From positions 62,001 through 126,000 of the forward strand of contig UQWL01000006.1 in NCBI GenBank assembly GCA_900544715.1: a DNA stretch of 64,000 nucleotides, read 5' to 3'. A program made the translations under genes and the position numbers. The notes under the pieces were generated by a model that worked only from the letters and a program-made list of their open reading frames with translations, was not told the DNA's origin and made no database searches. The stretch comes from an uncultured Oscillospiraceae bacterium. Lineage in GTDB: Bacteria > Bacillota > Clostridia > Oscillospirales > Acutalibacteraceae. Shown piece after piece: positions 51,827 to 60,992 of the stretch (position 1 is its first letter; each line of letters begins with the position of its first letter).

Positions 51827-52042
51827 ATGAATAACGGTACAGTAAAATGGTTCAACTCAGAAAAAGGCTACGGCTTCATCTCAAATGACGACGGCGGCGA
51901 GGATGTATTTGTGCATTTCTCCGCAATCCAGGCGGATGGCTATAAATCTCTTACAGAGGGCCAGAAGGTTACGTTTGATACGGAGCCCGATCCGAAGGAC
52001 AGCAATAAGCTGCGCGCTGCGAACGTGCAGATTGTTGGCTAA
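51827..52042 (+). CDS. Cold-shock protein, CspA family
   Basis: 71 residues, ATG with AGGAGG upstream. GTVKWFNSEKGYGFIS and DVFVHFSAI are the RNP1 and RNP2 RNA-binding motifs of the OB fold. It acts as an RNA chaperone. Monocistronic, with a near-perfect terminator 17 bp downstream. Confidence 0.97.
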   Translation: MNNGTVKWFNSEKGYGFISNDDGGEDVFVHFSAIQADGYKSLTEGQKVTFDTEPDPKDSNKLRAANVQIVG

Positions 52043-52058
52043 GAAAAACCGGTTTTTA

Positions 52059-52087
52059 CCCCCATTCAAAATTGAATGGGGGTTTTT
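52059..52087 (+). terminator. Cold-shock gene terminator
   Basis: CCCCCATTC-AAAATT-GAATGGGGG, then TTTTT. Confidence 0.95.
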
Positions 52088-52100
52088 ATGATTCCCTTCC

Positions 52101-52203
52101 TTCGAAGCGCAGCGAGTAACAAAGCAAGGCTTGCCATCACCACGTGGGACAAAGGGATGCGCATTACTCACGGAAGCAGTCGGCTCCGAGCTATTTTTTA
52201 TTA
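52101..52203 (-). repeat. Dispersed ~100-nt repeat, copy 3 (diverged)
   Basis: Shares both ends with copies 1 and 2 (TAAAAAATAGC and TTTGTTACTCGCTGCGCTTCG on the minus strand) but the inner 55-60 nt differ. Abuts copy 2 in tandem. Confidence 0.75.
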
Positions 52204-52302
52204 CGAAGCGCAGCGAGTAACAAAGCAAAGCCTGCTGTACCCTCACGGATCAAAGAGATACACACTACACACGACAGCAGGTAGCTATCGGCTATTTTTT
52301 AT
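52196..52302 (-). repeat. Dispersed ~100-nt repeat, copy 2
   Basis: Reverse complement of 47284-47388 with two substitutions and one A-run indel; carries the same inner CCTGCTGT/ACAGCAGG pairing. Confidence 0.9.
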
Positions 52303-52431
52303 AGAGCAAAAACAACGTCCGTGCAAAGGGTAAAATGAATTGTTCTTTTGCATAAACTGGTTCTGATTATTCGATCCCTTTGTTTTGGCAAAGCGCACAA
52401 TTCATTGCAGAAAAAAATACAAAATCTATGC

Positions 52432-52460
52432 TTGACTTCTATGAGGCCGGAAGGTATACT
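52432..52460 (+). promoter_or_regulatory. Promoter of leader ORF and ABC exporter
   Basis: TTGACT (52432-52437), 17 bp, TATACT (52455-52460). Confidence 0.8.
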
Positions 52461-52510
52461 AAACACACAACTTTTTCCAAAGATACTTTACGAAAGGAGG
52501 CGGGTTTAAA

Positions 52511-52672
52511 GTGACGAAGCATATGAATCGTAACGCACTGCTGGTGGCATATGTGTCAAATTCTACATTTGTTGAGGCAAATGGGGGTAATGCGCAAACT
52601 TTTGCACAGTCAGCGGTTGTTTTGCCCGCCTTTCTTTTGAAGCGAATTCCAATTGGGGCAACTCCTTCCTAA
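52511..52672 (+). CDS. 53-residue leader ORF upstream of ABC exporter
   Basis: GTG start with a very strong AAAGGAGG, stop TAA at 52672. The product, which begins MTKHMNRNALLV and ends LKRIPIGATPS, has no membrane helix or known motif. Placement between a strong promoter and an intrinsic terminator that precedes a heterodimeric ABC exporter matches the Bacillus subtilis bmrB leader (54 codons) upstream of bmrCD. An ACTCCTT/AAGGAGT hairpin encloses its stop codon, and CCCGCCT inside it can pair with the AGGCGGG overlapping its own RBS. Regulatory role is inferred. Confidence 0.6.
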   Translation: MTKHMNRNALLVAYVSNSTFVEANGGNAQTFAQSAVVLPAFLLKRIPIGATPS

Positions 52673-52713
52673 GGAGTGTTTCATGCGGAAATCTTATAAG
52701 AACTGCGGCTGCA

Positions 52714-52746
52714 AAGCATCCCTGATTGTTTCAGGGATGCTTTTTT
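52714..52746 (+). promoter_or_regulatory. Leader terminator (attenuator) of ABC exporter
   Basis: GCATCCCTGA/TCAGGGATGC stem and six T, 44 nt after the leader ORF stop and 70 nt before the exporter start. Confidence 0.8.
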
Positions 52747-52815
52747 CTTTGGAAAAGGGGGAAACCAGGGATCCAGTGGGAAACGGGGTTCCGTGAAAGA
52801 GAGGGGCTGAATGAT

Positions 52816-54690
52816 TTGAAAAGTGAAAAACGGGTAGTAAGCCGAAGGCGTACCGGGCTGATTCTCCATTTTCTGCGTGGGAATGTGCATCTGTTTGTGA
52901 TCGCGCTGGTGTTTTCCATGCTGAATACGGTTTTCAACGCGCTTACGCCACAGATTATCCGAGTCACGGTGGATTCGATTATCGGCGGTGCTCCGGTCGC
53001 AATTCCGGATTTTCTCAAGGGGCGTTTGCCGGAGGGGATTTTTGCCGGGCGCGGCATGGCGGCGCTGCTTTGGGCTGCGGGCGCTGTGCTGGCGGTATCC
53101 ATATTATCCGGGCTAAGCATGTATCTTTCCCGCATGGGGCTGGCAAAGGGGACGGAAAACTTCCTCAAAGCGCTGCGCGATCGCCTGTTTGAGCATATTC
53201 AGAAGCTGCCCTTTGCCTGGCATGTGCAACATCAAACCGGCGAGATCATTCAGCGCTGCACTTCCGATGTGGATGTCATCCGCAATTTTGTGTGCAATCA
53301 GCTGCTGGAAGTGATCCGGACGGTTTTCTTAATCGGCCTCTATATGAGCATCATGTTCACGATGAACGTGAAAATCAGCCTGATCGCGCTTTGTTTTATC
53401 CCGGTGGTAGCCGCTTATTCCGGCATTTTCTATGCAAAGATTGCAAAGCGATTCCGCAAGGCGGATGAAGCGGAGGGTGCGCTCTCCTCCACCGTGCAGG
53501 AGAACCTGACCGGCGTGCGTGTGGTGCGGGCATTTGGCCGGGAGGCGTTCGAGATTGAGCGGTTTGACGAAAAAAACAATCATTTTGCGAATTTATGGAT
53601 CCGGCTCGGCCGGCTGATGAGCACCTACTGGGGCATCGGCGATTTGATGACGGGGCTGCAAATCCTCTGCGTTCTATGCGCAGGCGTTATCACCGCGGTG
53701 AATGGGGAAATCACGCTGGGTGAGTTTCTGGTTTTTGTCTCCTATAACGCATCCCTGGTCTGGCCAGTGCGCGGGCTTGGGCGCATTCTCTCCGATATGA
53801 GCAAGGCGGGCGTGTCAATTGATCGCGTCGGCTATATTCTGGAGGCGGAGGAAGAGGAAGATCCACCGCAGGCGAAGCGGCCACCAATGGATCAGGAGAT
53901 CCGCTTTGAGCACGTCACCTTTTGCTATGAAGGGCAGAAGCCGGTGCTCGATGATGTAACCTTTACCATCCCGGCGGGGAAAACCTTTGCCATCCTCGGC
54001 AGCACGGGCAGCGGCAAATCGACCTTGATGCATCTGCTTGACCGGCTGTATGATCTGCCGGAAGGCAGCGGCAGGATCACGATCGGCGGTGTGGAGCTCC
54101 GGGAAATTTCGCGCAGCTATCTGCGCGGCAAGGTCGGTATCGTTTTGCAGGAGCCGTTCCTTTTTTCCCGCACGATTGCGGAGAATATCCGCGCCACCAG
54201 GCCGGGCGCATCGCTTGAGGAAATCCGCGCCGCTGCCGGAATCGCCTGCGTGGATGGCGCAATCAGCGGTTTTTCCTCCGGCTATGACACCATCGTGGGC
54301 GAACGGGGCGTTACGCTTTCCGGCGGGCAAAAGCAGCGGGTTGCCATTGCCCGGATGCTCATGCAGCAGGCGCCGGTTATGATTTTTGATGATTCCCTTT
54401 CCGCCGTGGATGCGGAAACGGACGCGGCGATCCGCAGGGAGCTTCACAATAAGCTTGGGAATGCCACGGTGATCCTCATCTCCCATCGCATCACAACCCT
54501 GATGCAGGCGGATGAAATCCTGGTGCTCGACGGCGGAAGGGTCATGCAGCAGGGAACGCATGAGAAGCTGATTGCCCAGGAGGGCATCTACCGTTCGATT
54601 TATGAAATCCAGATGAACAGCGACGACAGGGAGCTGTTGGAACAGGCGGAATCCTTTCCGCTCAAAGGAGGGGTTGAAAATGGCTTATGA
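52816..54690 (+). CDS. Heterodimeric ABC multidrug-type exporter, subunit 1
   Basis: 624 residues from a TTG at 52816 (GAGAGGGG upstream); no ATG fits. Six membrane segments (about 20-330), then an ATP-binding domain with GSTGSGKST, LSGGQKQR and MIFDDSLSAVD. The catalytic Glu after Walker B is replaced by Asp, the mark of the degenerate site in heterodimers such as BmrCD and TM287/288. The signature motif is canonical. Pairs with the overlapping next gene. Substrate unknown, drugs or lipids likely. Confidence 0.92.
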   Translation: MKSEKRVVSRRRTGLILHFLRGNVHLFVIALVFSMLNTVFNALTPQIIRVTVDSIIGGAPVAIPDFLKGRLPEGIFAGRGMAALLWAAGAVLAVSILSGLSMYLSRMGLAKGTENFLKALRDRLFEHIQKLPFAWHVQHQTGEIIQRCTSDVDVIRNFVCNQLLEVIRTVFLIGLYMSIMFTMNVKISLIALCFIPVVAAYSGIFYAKIAKRFRKADEAEGALSSTVQENLTGVRVVRAFGREAFEIERFDEKNNHFANLWIRLGRLMSTYWGIGDLMTGLQILCVLCAGVITAVNGEITLGEFLVFVSYNASLVWPVRGLGRILSDMSKAGVSIDRVGYILEAEEEEDPPQAKRPPMDQEIRFEHVTFCYEGQKPVLDDVTFTIPAGKTFAILGSTGSGKSTLMHLLDRLYDLPEGSGRITIGGVELREISRSYLRGKVGIVLQEPFLFSRTIAENIRATRPGASLEEIRAAAGIACVDGAISGFSSGYDTIVGERGVTLSGGQKQRVAIARMLMQQAPVMIFDDSLSAVDAETDAAIRRELHNKLGNATVILISHRITTLMQADEILVLDGGRVMQQGTHEKLIAQEGIYRSIYEIQMNSDDRELLEQAESFPLKGGVENGL

Positions 54691-56509
54691 AGAGCAGGAG
54701 TATAACAAACGGGCGTTTGAGTGGCCGGTGTGGAAAAGCATTTTGCCTTACCTGAGGCCTTATCAAAAAACACTCCTCGTGATTTTGGCGCTCAACCTCG
54801 CCTGTGCGGCGATTGATATCCTGATGCCCTTATTTCAGCGGTATGCAATCGATCACTTTATTGAGGCGCGCACCTCGTCCGGCCTGGGGCTGTTTGCCGC
54901 GGCCTATGCAGGTGTGATCGTGTTCCAAACGGTCAGCGTCATCTGTTTTACGCGCGGCTGCATGCGGGTGGAGATGGGCATGGGGCGCGACCTCAAGCGC
55001 GCGTGCTTTGTGCATATGCAAACGCTTTCTTTTTCCTATTATAATGTAACGCCGGTGGGCTACATCCTTTCCCGCATTATGAGCGATACTAACCGCATTG
55101 CGGGATTGATGGCGTGGAACCTGATCGATATTCTATGGGCGCTGTTTTATGTGCTCGGCGTGTTTGCGGCGATGTTGGTGCTCAACCCCGCCCTTGCTTT
55201 GCCGGTGATTCTGGTGGTTCCGGTCATCGCGGTGTTGACCGCATATTTTCAAAACCGGATCCTGCACTGGAACCGTAAAATCCGCAAAGCGCACTCCCAT
55301 GTTACGAGCGCCTACAATGAGGGGATCATGGGTGCCAAAACCTCGAAGGCACTTGTGATCGAGGAGCAGAACTATCAGGAATTTCAGGGCGTCAGCAGCA
55401 AACTGCGTAAGGCGTCCATCCGCTCCTCTCAGCTCAGTGCCGTTTATATTCCGCTGGTGATGTTTTGCAGCTCGCTGGCGACGGCGATCGTGCTTGCCCG
55501 CGGCGGGCAGATGGTGCGGGAAAACCTGATCCAGATCGGCACGCTCTCTGCCTTCACCGCCTATGCAATCGGCATTTTCGAGCCGATCCAGCAGCTGGCG
55601 CGCACCATTGCGGAGGCGATCTCCGTGCAGGCGAATATCGAGCGCGTTACCGGCCTGCTCGATGTAAAGCCGCAGATCGTTGACCACCCCGAGGTGGAGG
55701 AGCGCTATGGCGATGTGTTTCACCCGAACAGGGAGAATTGGGAGCCCATCCGCGGAGAAATTGAGTTCCGCGACGTTTCTTTCCACTATCCGGATGGGGA
55801 GGAGGAAATCCTCCACCATTTTAACTTAAAAATTCCCGCCGGATCCACCATTGCAATCGTAGGGGAAACCGGCGCCGGAAAAAGCACGCTGGTCAACCTG
55901 GCCTGCCGGTTTTTTGAGCCGACCAAAGGGCAGATTCTAATCGACGGGCGGGATTACCGCGAGAGAAGCCAGCTTTGGCTCCACAGCCATCTGGGGTATG
56001 TTTTGCAGAACCCACATCTTTTTTCGGGCACTGTGATGGAAAATATCCGCTATGGCCGGCTGGATGCAACGGATGAGGAAGTAATCGCTGCGGCCAAAGC
56101 CGTATCGGCGGACCAGGTGGTAGAGAAGCTGGAAAACGGCTATCAAAGCGACGTGGGGGAAGGTGGCGATCGCCTTTCCACCGGGGAAAAGCAGCTGATC
56201 TCCTTTGCACGCGCGGTGCTGGCAGATCCGCGCATTTTTGTGCTGGATGAGGCGACCTCGTCCATTGACACGCAGACAGAGCAGCTCATTCAGCAGGCGA
56301 CTGCGAAGCTGCTGCAAAACAGAACTTCCTTCCTGATTGCCCACCGCCTTTCGACGATTCGTCAGGCGGACTTGATCCTGGTGGTGAAAGATGGGCGGAT
56401 CGTAGAGCAGGGGAAGCACATCGAGCTGCTGCAAAAAAAGGGCTATTATCACGATCTATACAGCAGGCAGTTTGAGGAGGAATCCTCCATGCGGATTTTG
56501 GAGGCGTAA
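54680..56509 (+). CDS. Heterodimeric ABC multidrug-type exporter, subunit 2
   Basis: 609 residues from the ATG at 54680 with AAAGGAGGGG, overlapping subunit 1 by 11 bp. Six membrane segments, then GETGAGKST, FVLDEATSSID with the catalytic Glu present, and a non-canonical signature LSTGEKQL. Together the two subunits make one consensus ATP site (Walker motifs here, LSGGQ of subunit 1) and one degenerate site, as expected for this exporter class. Confidence 0.93.
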   Translation: MAYEEQEYNKRAFEWPVWKSILPYLRPYQKTLLVILALNLACAAIDILMPLFQRYAIDHFIEARTSSGLGLFAAAYAGVIVFQTVSVICFTRGCMRVEMGMGRDLKRACFVHMQTLSFSYYNVTPVGYILSRIMSDTNRIAGLMAWNLIDILWALFYVLGVFAAMLVLNPALALPVILVVPVIAVLTAYFQNRILHWNRKIRKAHSHVTSAYNEGIMGAKTSKALVIEEQNYQEFQGVSSKLRKASIRSSQLSAVYIPLVMFCSSLATAIVLARGGQMVRENLIQIGTLSAFTAYAIGIFEPIQQLARTIAEAISVQANIERVTGLLDVKPQIVDHPEVEERYGDVFHPNRENWEPIRGEIEFRDVSFHYPDGEEEILHHFNLKIPAGSTIAIVGETGAGKSTLVNLACRFFEPTKGQILIDGRDYRERSQLWLHSHLGYVLQNPHLFSGTVMENIRYGRLDATDEEVIAAAKAVSADQVVEKLENGYQSDVGEGGDRLSTGEKQLISFARAVLADPRIFVLDEATSSIDTQTEQLIQQATAKLLQNRTSFLIAHRLSTIRQADLILVVKDGRIVEQGKHIELLQKKGYYHDLYSRQFEEESSMRILEA

Positions 56510-56588
56510 GATTCCCCCTGTATCTGATTTTCCATTCAGAAGGAGGGCACACTATCGAAGAGATAAAAGATTGAGGGATTGATGATTG

Positions 56589-56822
56589 ATGAAAAAAGAA
56601 TTTGAATGGATAGAGCGGGAGCCTTCCATCAAGGTTGTTTGCCGGAAGAGCAGCCGCAAAAGCCTTTTCCACAGAATGCGGGACGCGCTGGAGGAATCCG
56701 CGCCACCACTTTCCGTGGAGGAAATAAAAGACCAAGTAGCGCCGGATCAGATGTTTTCAGCAGCGCTTGCCTGCCTGATCTTCCGCTTGGCGAGGAATCA
56801 GCGGGAAGAACCGCGGGAATAA
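56589..56822 (+). CDS. Small hypothetical protein after the exporter
   Basis: 77 residues, ATG with GAGGG at some distance. Charged and helical (EFEWIEREPSIKVVCRKSSRKSLFHRMRDALEE), no signal peptide. 79 bp after the exporter gene, possibly in the same transcript. Family unknown. Confidence 0.5.
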   Translation: MKKEFEWIEREPSIKVVCRKSSRKSLFHRMRDALEESAPPLSVEEIKDQVAPDQMFSAALACLIFRLARNQREEPRE

Positions 56823-56832
56823 ACATCGTGTA

Positions 56833-56885
56833 AAAAATAAAAAGATGGGCCGCAGTGAACTGTTCAGCAATTCACTGCGGCCCAT
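56833..56885 (-). terminator. spoIIE terminator
   Basis: ATGGGCCGCAGTGAA/TTCACTGCGGCCCAT perfect 15-bp stem; CTTTTTATTTTTT follows on the minus strand. Confidence 0.92.
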
Positions 56886-56888
56886 TGA

Positions 56889-59216
56889 TTATTGGTTTTT
56901 TGCTGCGATCCCCGCGACCACTGTAATATCATCCGCATGGCCATCCGTCCGCCTGCGCGCCGCCTCTTCAGAAACTCGGTCGGCAAGCGCCTGTGCGCCT
57001 CCCTCGAACCGCTCGAGTTCCTCAAGAATCCACCCGGTGCCAGCGCCGAGTGCGCCATCGGAGACCAAAAGGATCAAATCCCCTGGCTGGAGCTTCGTCC
57101 GAAAATCGGAAAACCGGGCCTCTCGCAGGATGCCCGCGGGCATAGAGGCACGCTCTAACAGCTCCGCCTTTCCCGCGCGGCGCAAGAAGGAGGCGGCAGC
57201 CCCCGCCTTGCAAACGGCGCATTCCCCCGTATAAAAATCAAAACAGGCGAGATCGAGCGTAGCAAAGGATTCCTCTTCTGACTTTGCAAGTAAGGCGGAG
57301 TTGACAACCCGCAGGGCCGTATCGAAGCCGAGCCCCGATTTTATAAGCTTTGAAAACAGGCCGCTCGCCATCGCAGCATCCACGGCGGCCCGCCCTCCTG
57401 TGCCCATCCCATCGCTGATGAGCAGAATCTGCCGGCCACGCCCATCGCGGAAGGTTTCAAACGTATCCCCGCACAGGGCGGATTCACCGCAGGTGCGCTG
57501 GCTGGCCCCGGTGCGCATGGTAAGGGGCGCTTTTTCGCTGCATGTGAGATAAAGCTCACCGCTGATGATTTCCACACAGGGCGGATCGAAGGCGCGCCCG
57601 CAGGCCTCCTGAAACAGGGCGGGGAGTTCCTTTTGATGGAGCTTCTCTGTGCCCGGTTTCCCCGTGGCTTCCACATGCATGCGGCCGGTTGCATCCAGGC
57701 GGCATATGGTTTCCTGTATTTCCATCCCCGCCCCTTCCAGCATACCTTGGATGCGCAGGGCCGTTTCATCATCGAAGAGCAGCTCTTCCCCATAATCGAG
57801 CGATAGATCCTCCAGCAAATCCGCCATCTCGCCAAATTGATCCGCGATCACCGCCCGAAGGCGGCTCATTCGATTTTGTGCGCCGGCGCGCGCGGTGTGG
57901 GCGGAGAACTCCTCCCGATACCGGTCGAGTAAACTCGTCAGCCGGATACAGCGGCCGGAAAACTGCGCGGGGAGCTTATCCGGGGACAGGGGCTCTCCTT
58001 TTTCCAGGAGTGCTCCGATGCACTGCACTGCCTCCAGGGTTTCCGCCTCTTTTTCCTTCCAGCACTGCCCCTGCATGCCGCACTGGCCGCAGACGGATTC
58101 CCTCACCTGGCCGTGCAGCGTATGAACACCAGGGGTGTAAAGCCTTTTCAAGCTTTCCGACACGGCATCGACCGAAGTGGAAACATAGCGCATGCCAGAG
58201 GCCGCCCCGTGAAGGCGGGCGGAAAGCGCACGGGCGGCATCTTGGGAGTGGATGATTGGGGAGGGATTGAGGACAGCTTCTATTTTTTCGATCCATCGTG
58301 CGGGCAGGAGGACGAACACGACGGTGGCCGCCGCCGTTTCGATTAGCGTATGGACCGCCTGGGTGCTCCCCCCCTCCAAAATGACCACCACACCGTTGGC
58401 GGCGGCAAAAGCGGCCGCACAGCCGAATTGCCCCAGCGGGGCGAACAGCCCGGCCAGCAGGCCGCCAAAGGCATAGGACCCGGTCAGGAAGCGAAACCCT
58501 TCCCCAAACCCCATTGCTATCCCTGCCACAATCCCGGCAATGCTGCCTCCGGCCTCCCGGCCGCAGCGCGCACCCAGCAAAATCAGGAGCACCGCTGCAA
58601 TCCTGGCCGGTGCGATTCCGCTGATATCAAAGCCCGCAAGCGCAAATAGCAGGATCGCAAAGGAGGATACGATGCATGCGGTCTCCTGTGGGGCGAGCAC
58701 GCGCAGGGAGCTGAATTGACTGAGCAGGGAAAAAGAGCGGTAGAAAAAATAGGCGGCGCCGCCAGCCAGCAATGCCTCCGCGCCATAGAGGGCCGCCAAC
58801 GCGGCCGTCAACCCCTCCGACATGCCGAGCGCGAGCCCTGTAACCAGGCAGCAGGAGGCCGCGGTCACACAGGAGAGCGCCTGGGACAGCGTTTCTTTTT
58901 TCACCTGCCGGAGGGCGAAACTGATCACGGATGCGGCAACCACACTTGCAATATAGCGCAGCGGCGCCGCTCCATCCGCGCCGGAAAACAAGTAGCCGAG
59001 GCTTGCCCCCAGCGAGGCTGCTAAAATTCCATCTTTGGGGGCTCCGGCCACCAGCGCGACCCCCAGCGGGGAAAAAGAGCCAAAGACGGCCGCCTGGGCG
59101 AGCGCAAAGCCGGAAACCAATGTAAACGCCTGCCGGAGCAAAAAGCGGGCCGCGGCGGGGATTTCCCGTGGGAATGCGCGCGCAAAAGGAAGCGCCTGTC
59201 CTCTGTTTTTCATCAT
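56889..59216 (-). CDS. spoIIE: Stage II sporulation protein E (PP2C phosphatase)
   Basis: 775 residues. About ten membrane segments in the first 320 residues, a central regulatory region, and a C-terminal PP2C-type domain with CGDTFETFRDGRGRQILLISDGMGTGG and LILLVSDGALGAG metal Asp residues. It dephosphorylates SpoIIAA to release sigma-F in the forespore. A Cys cluster CGQCGMQGQC (about 395) lies before the regulatory part. Start ATGATG at 59216 has a weak RBS; a GTG six bases upstream is also possible. Confidence 0.95.
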   Translation of the reverse strand: MMKNRGQALPFARAFPREIPAAARFLLRQAFTLVSGFALAQAAVFGSFSPLGVALVAGAPKDGILAASLGASLGYLFSGADGAAPLRYIASVVAASVISFALRQVKKETLSQALSCVTAASCCLVTGLALGMSEGLTAALAALYGAEALLAGGAAYFFYRSFSLLSQFSSLRVLAPQETACIVSSFAILLFALAGFDISGIAPARIAAVLLILLGARCGREAGGSIAGIVAGIAMGFGEGFRFLTGSYAFGGLLAGLFAPLGQFGCAAAFAAANGVVVILEGGSTQAVHTLIETAAATVVFVLLPARWIEKIEAVLNPSPIIHSQDAARALSARLHGAASGMRYVSTSVDAVSESLKRLYTPGVHTLHGQVRESVCGQCGMQGQCWKEKEAETLEAVQCIGALLEKGEPLSPDKLPAQFSGRCIRLTSLLDRYREEFSAHTARAGAQNRMSRLRAVIADQFGEMADLLEDLSLDYGEELLFDDETALRIQGMLEGAGMEIQETICRLDATGRMHVEATGKPGTEKLHQKELPALFQEACGRAFDPPCVEIISGELYLTCSEKAPLTMRTGASQRTCGESALCGDTFETFRDGRGRQILLISDGMGTGGRAAVDAAMASGLFSKLIKSGLGFDTALRVVNSALLAKSEEESFATLDLACFDFYTGECAVCKAGAAASFLRRAGKAELLERASMPAGILREARFSDFRTKLQPGDLILLVSDGALGAGTGWILEELERFEGGAQALADRVSEEAARRRTDGHADDITVVAGIAAKNQ

Positions 59217-59279
59217 TGACACACCACGCTTTGCAAAAGCTGGGCCTGTCCACCCGCAGGCAGGAAAGGCTCTCCTGCC

Positions 59280-59320
59280 ATTATAGACAGGCCTTTGCAA
59301 AATTTGTGTCGGATTGCGAA
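59280..59320 (-). promoter_or_regulatory. spoIIE promoter with 21-bp spacer and 0A-like boxes
   Basis: CCGACA (59307-59312) and TATAAT (59280-59285) on the minus strand are 21 bp apart, the spacing of Spo0A-activated sigma-A promoters. Two adjacent 7-mers TGTCGGA and TTGCGAA (59307-59320, plus strand) each differ by one base from TGTCGAA/TGNCGAA and overlap the -35. Confidence 0.6.
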
Positions 59321-59404
59321 GCAGAAGAAAGGCGCTTTATTGATCTTTTGTATTTTTTCGTGCGGAAAAAGCGAAAAGGAACCGATCGCAGCGGATTCAT
59401 TGCG

Positions 59405-60934
59405 TTATTTTGCGCTTTTGGAAGTGGCCTTATGATTCTCCGCATAGATGAACAAGCGGTAGTTGAGCTCCTCCGCCTTTTTGCGCAGCCAGAGCGTTTT
59501 GGGCGTTTTCACCTCGGTGCCGTCGCTTTCAAACACCTGAACCGTGCGCAAATAGGGCTCCTTCCGGCAGGCGGTGATGGTGATTTTCAGCTTTTGCGTC
59601 AAGACGGGCCGGAACCGTGCGATTTTAGAAAAACCGATCACCGTGCCGCTGTAAATCTGCTTCCACCGGCCGCCGGAAAAAGCCTCAATTGTAAAAGCCT
59701 CCACGCGCTGGGAATAGCGCGTATCCTCCTGAAGGACGATTTTATCAATCAAAGATTCCCGCTTGCAATCGAGCAGTACGGTGTAGCGTTCTGCCTGCAT
59801 GAGGGGGGAATAGCAGCCGCCTTCCGGCCGCAGGCAGTTTTTAATGGAAAAGCCCTCTTTCCCCTCAGGCGCGGTGATGCGGTCGAAGAGCACCTGCTTC
59901 GAGAAGGCGGAGCGAAGCCTCCTGCCGAGCTCCGCAAGGCGGGCGGCGTCTTTTTCATGGATGAGCCCACGCTGATCCGGCGGAATGTTTAAAAGCAGCA
60001 GCGTATTCCCGCCGACTGTGGAGTAATAAAGATGCAGCAGGTTATCAATGGAGCGAACTCTTCCATTCTCTTTCTGATGGTAAAACCAACCGGGCCGGAT
60101 GGAAACGTCCGCCTCGGCGGGGTACCAGATCAGCTCATCGTGCCCCTCCAGCGCCCTGCGGCTGCCAAGGTCGCTGTAGGCGATATCGGCTCCCTTTTTG
60201 CGGAAGGCTGGATCATCCGCCTGCTGGGAATTTTTTTCGATCGTCTGGATATCGTATGCAAACCGCGGCACCACATTCCACTCAGAGCGCCGGGTAATGC
60301 CGCCCTCGTTTCCAATCCAGCGCACATCCGGCCCACAATTGGAGATGATGCAGCCCGGCTGCAGGCGGCGGATGGTTTCATAATAGCGGTCAAAATCATA
60401 TGCCTGCTTCGGCTTTCCGTCGAGATAGGTGCCGCATGCGCCATCGAGCCATACGGTGAAGATCTCGCCGTACTGCGTTAAGAGTTCTGTGAGCTGCCCC
60501 ACGTAGAAATCATCGTATGCAGGTGTCCCATAGCGCTCATCGTGCCGATCCCATGGAGAGAGGTAAACGCCGAATTTCAGCCCATATTTTGCGCAGGAGC
60601 GGGAGAGCTCCCCCACAATATCGCCCTTCCCATCCCGATAGGGGCTTGCGGCCACCGTGTAATTTGTAAGCTTGCTCGGCCAGAGGCAGAAGCCGTCGTG
60701 ATGCTTCGCGGTCAGGACCGCGCCGCGCATGCCCGCGTTGCGCAGGGCACGCACCCATTGATCCGTATCCAGCTGCGTCGGGCAGAAGAGATTGGGGCTT
60801 GCCTTGCCGTCGCTCCATTCCTTGTCCAAAAAGGTATTCATACCGAAATGGAGAAACGCGTAAAACCCAAGCGACTGGATCTCCAACTGGCGGGGGCTGG
60901 GTGTGATCGAGGTGTAAAAGTCGAGCCGGTCCAT
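59405..60934 (-). CDS. Alpha-L-fucosidase (GH29)
   Basis: 509 residues, RBS GGGGAGG. GH29 barrel with GFYAFLHFGMNTF at the N-terminus, AKHHDGFCLWPSKLTNY, VYLSPWDRHD and FTVWLDGACG, whose Asp is the expected nucleophile. A C-terminal beta domain (about 370-480; SLIDKIVLQEDTRYSQRVEAFTIE) looks like an F5/8-type module. No signal peptide, so it acts on imported oligosaccharides. Together with the GH2 gene nearby it suggests use of host or plant glycans. Confidence 0.93.
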   Translation of the reverse strand: MDRLDFYTSITPSPRQLEIQSLGFYAFLHFGMNTFLDKEWSDGKASPNLFCPTQLDTDQWVRALRNAGMRGAVLTAKHHDGFCLWPSKLTNYTVAASPYRDGKGDIVGELSRSCAKYGLKFGVYLSPWDRHDERYGTPAYDDFYVGQLTELLTQYGEIFTVWLDGACGTYLDGKPKQAYDFDRYYETIRRLQPGCIISNCGPDVRWIGNEGGITRRSEWNVVPRFAYDIQTIEKNSQQADDPAFRKKGADIAYSDLGSRRALEGHDELIWYPAEADVSIRPGWFYHQKENGRVRSIDNLLHLYYSTVGGNTLLLLNIPPDQRGLIHEKDAARLAELGRRLRSAFSKQVLFDRITAPEGKEGFSIKNCLRPEGGCYSPLMQAERYTVLLDCKRESLIDKIVLQEDTRYSQRVEAFTIEAFSGGRWKQIYSGTVIGFSKIARFRPVLTQKLKITITACRKEPYLRTVQVFESDGTEVKTPKTLWLRKKAEELNYRLFIYAENHKATSKSAK

Positions 60935-60992
60935 TGAAAAATTCCTCCCCGAATGCGGCCTAAAAAGCCGTTATGATTGCCCATCATGCCAT

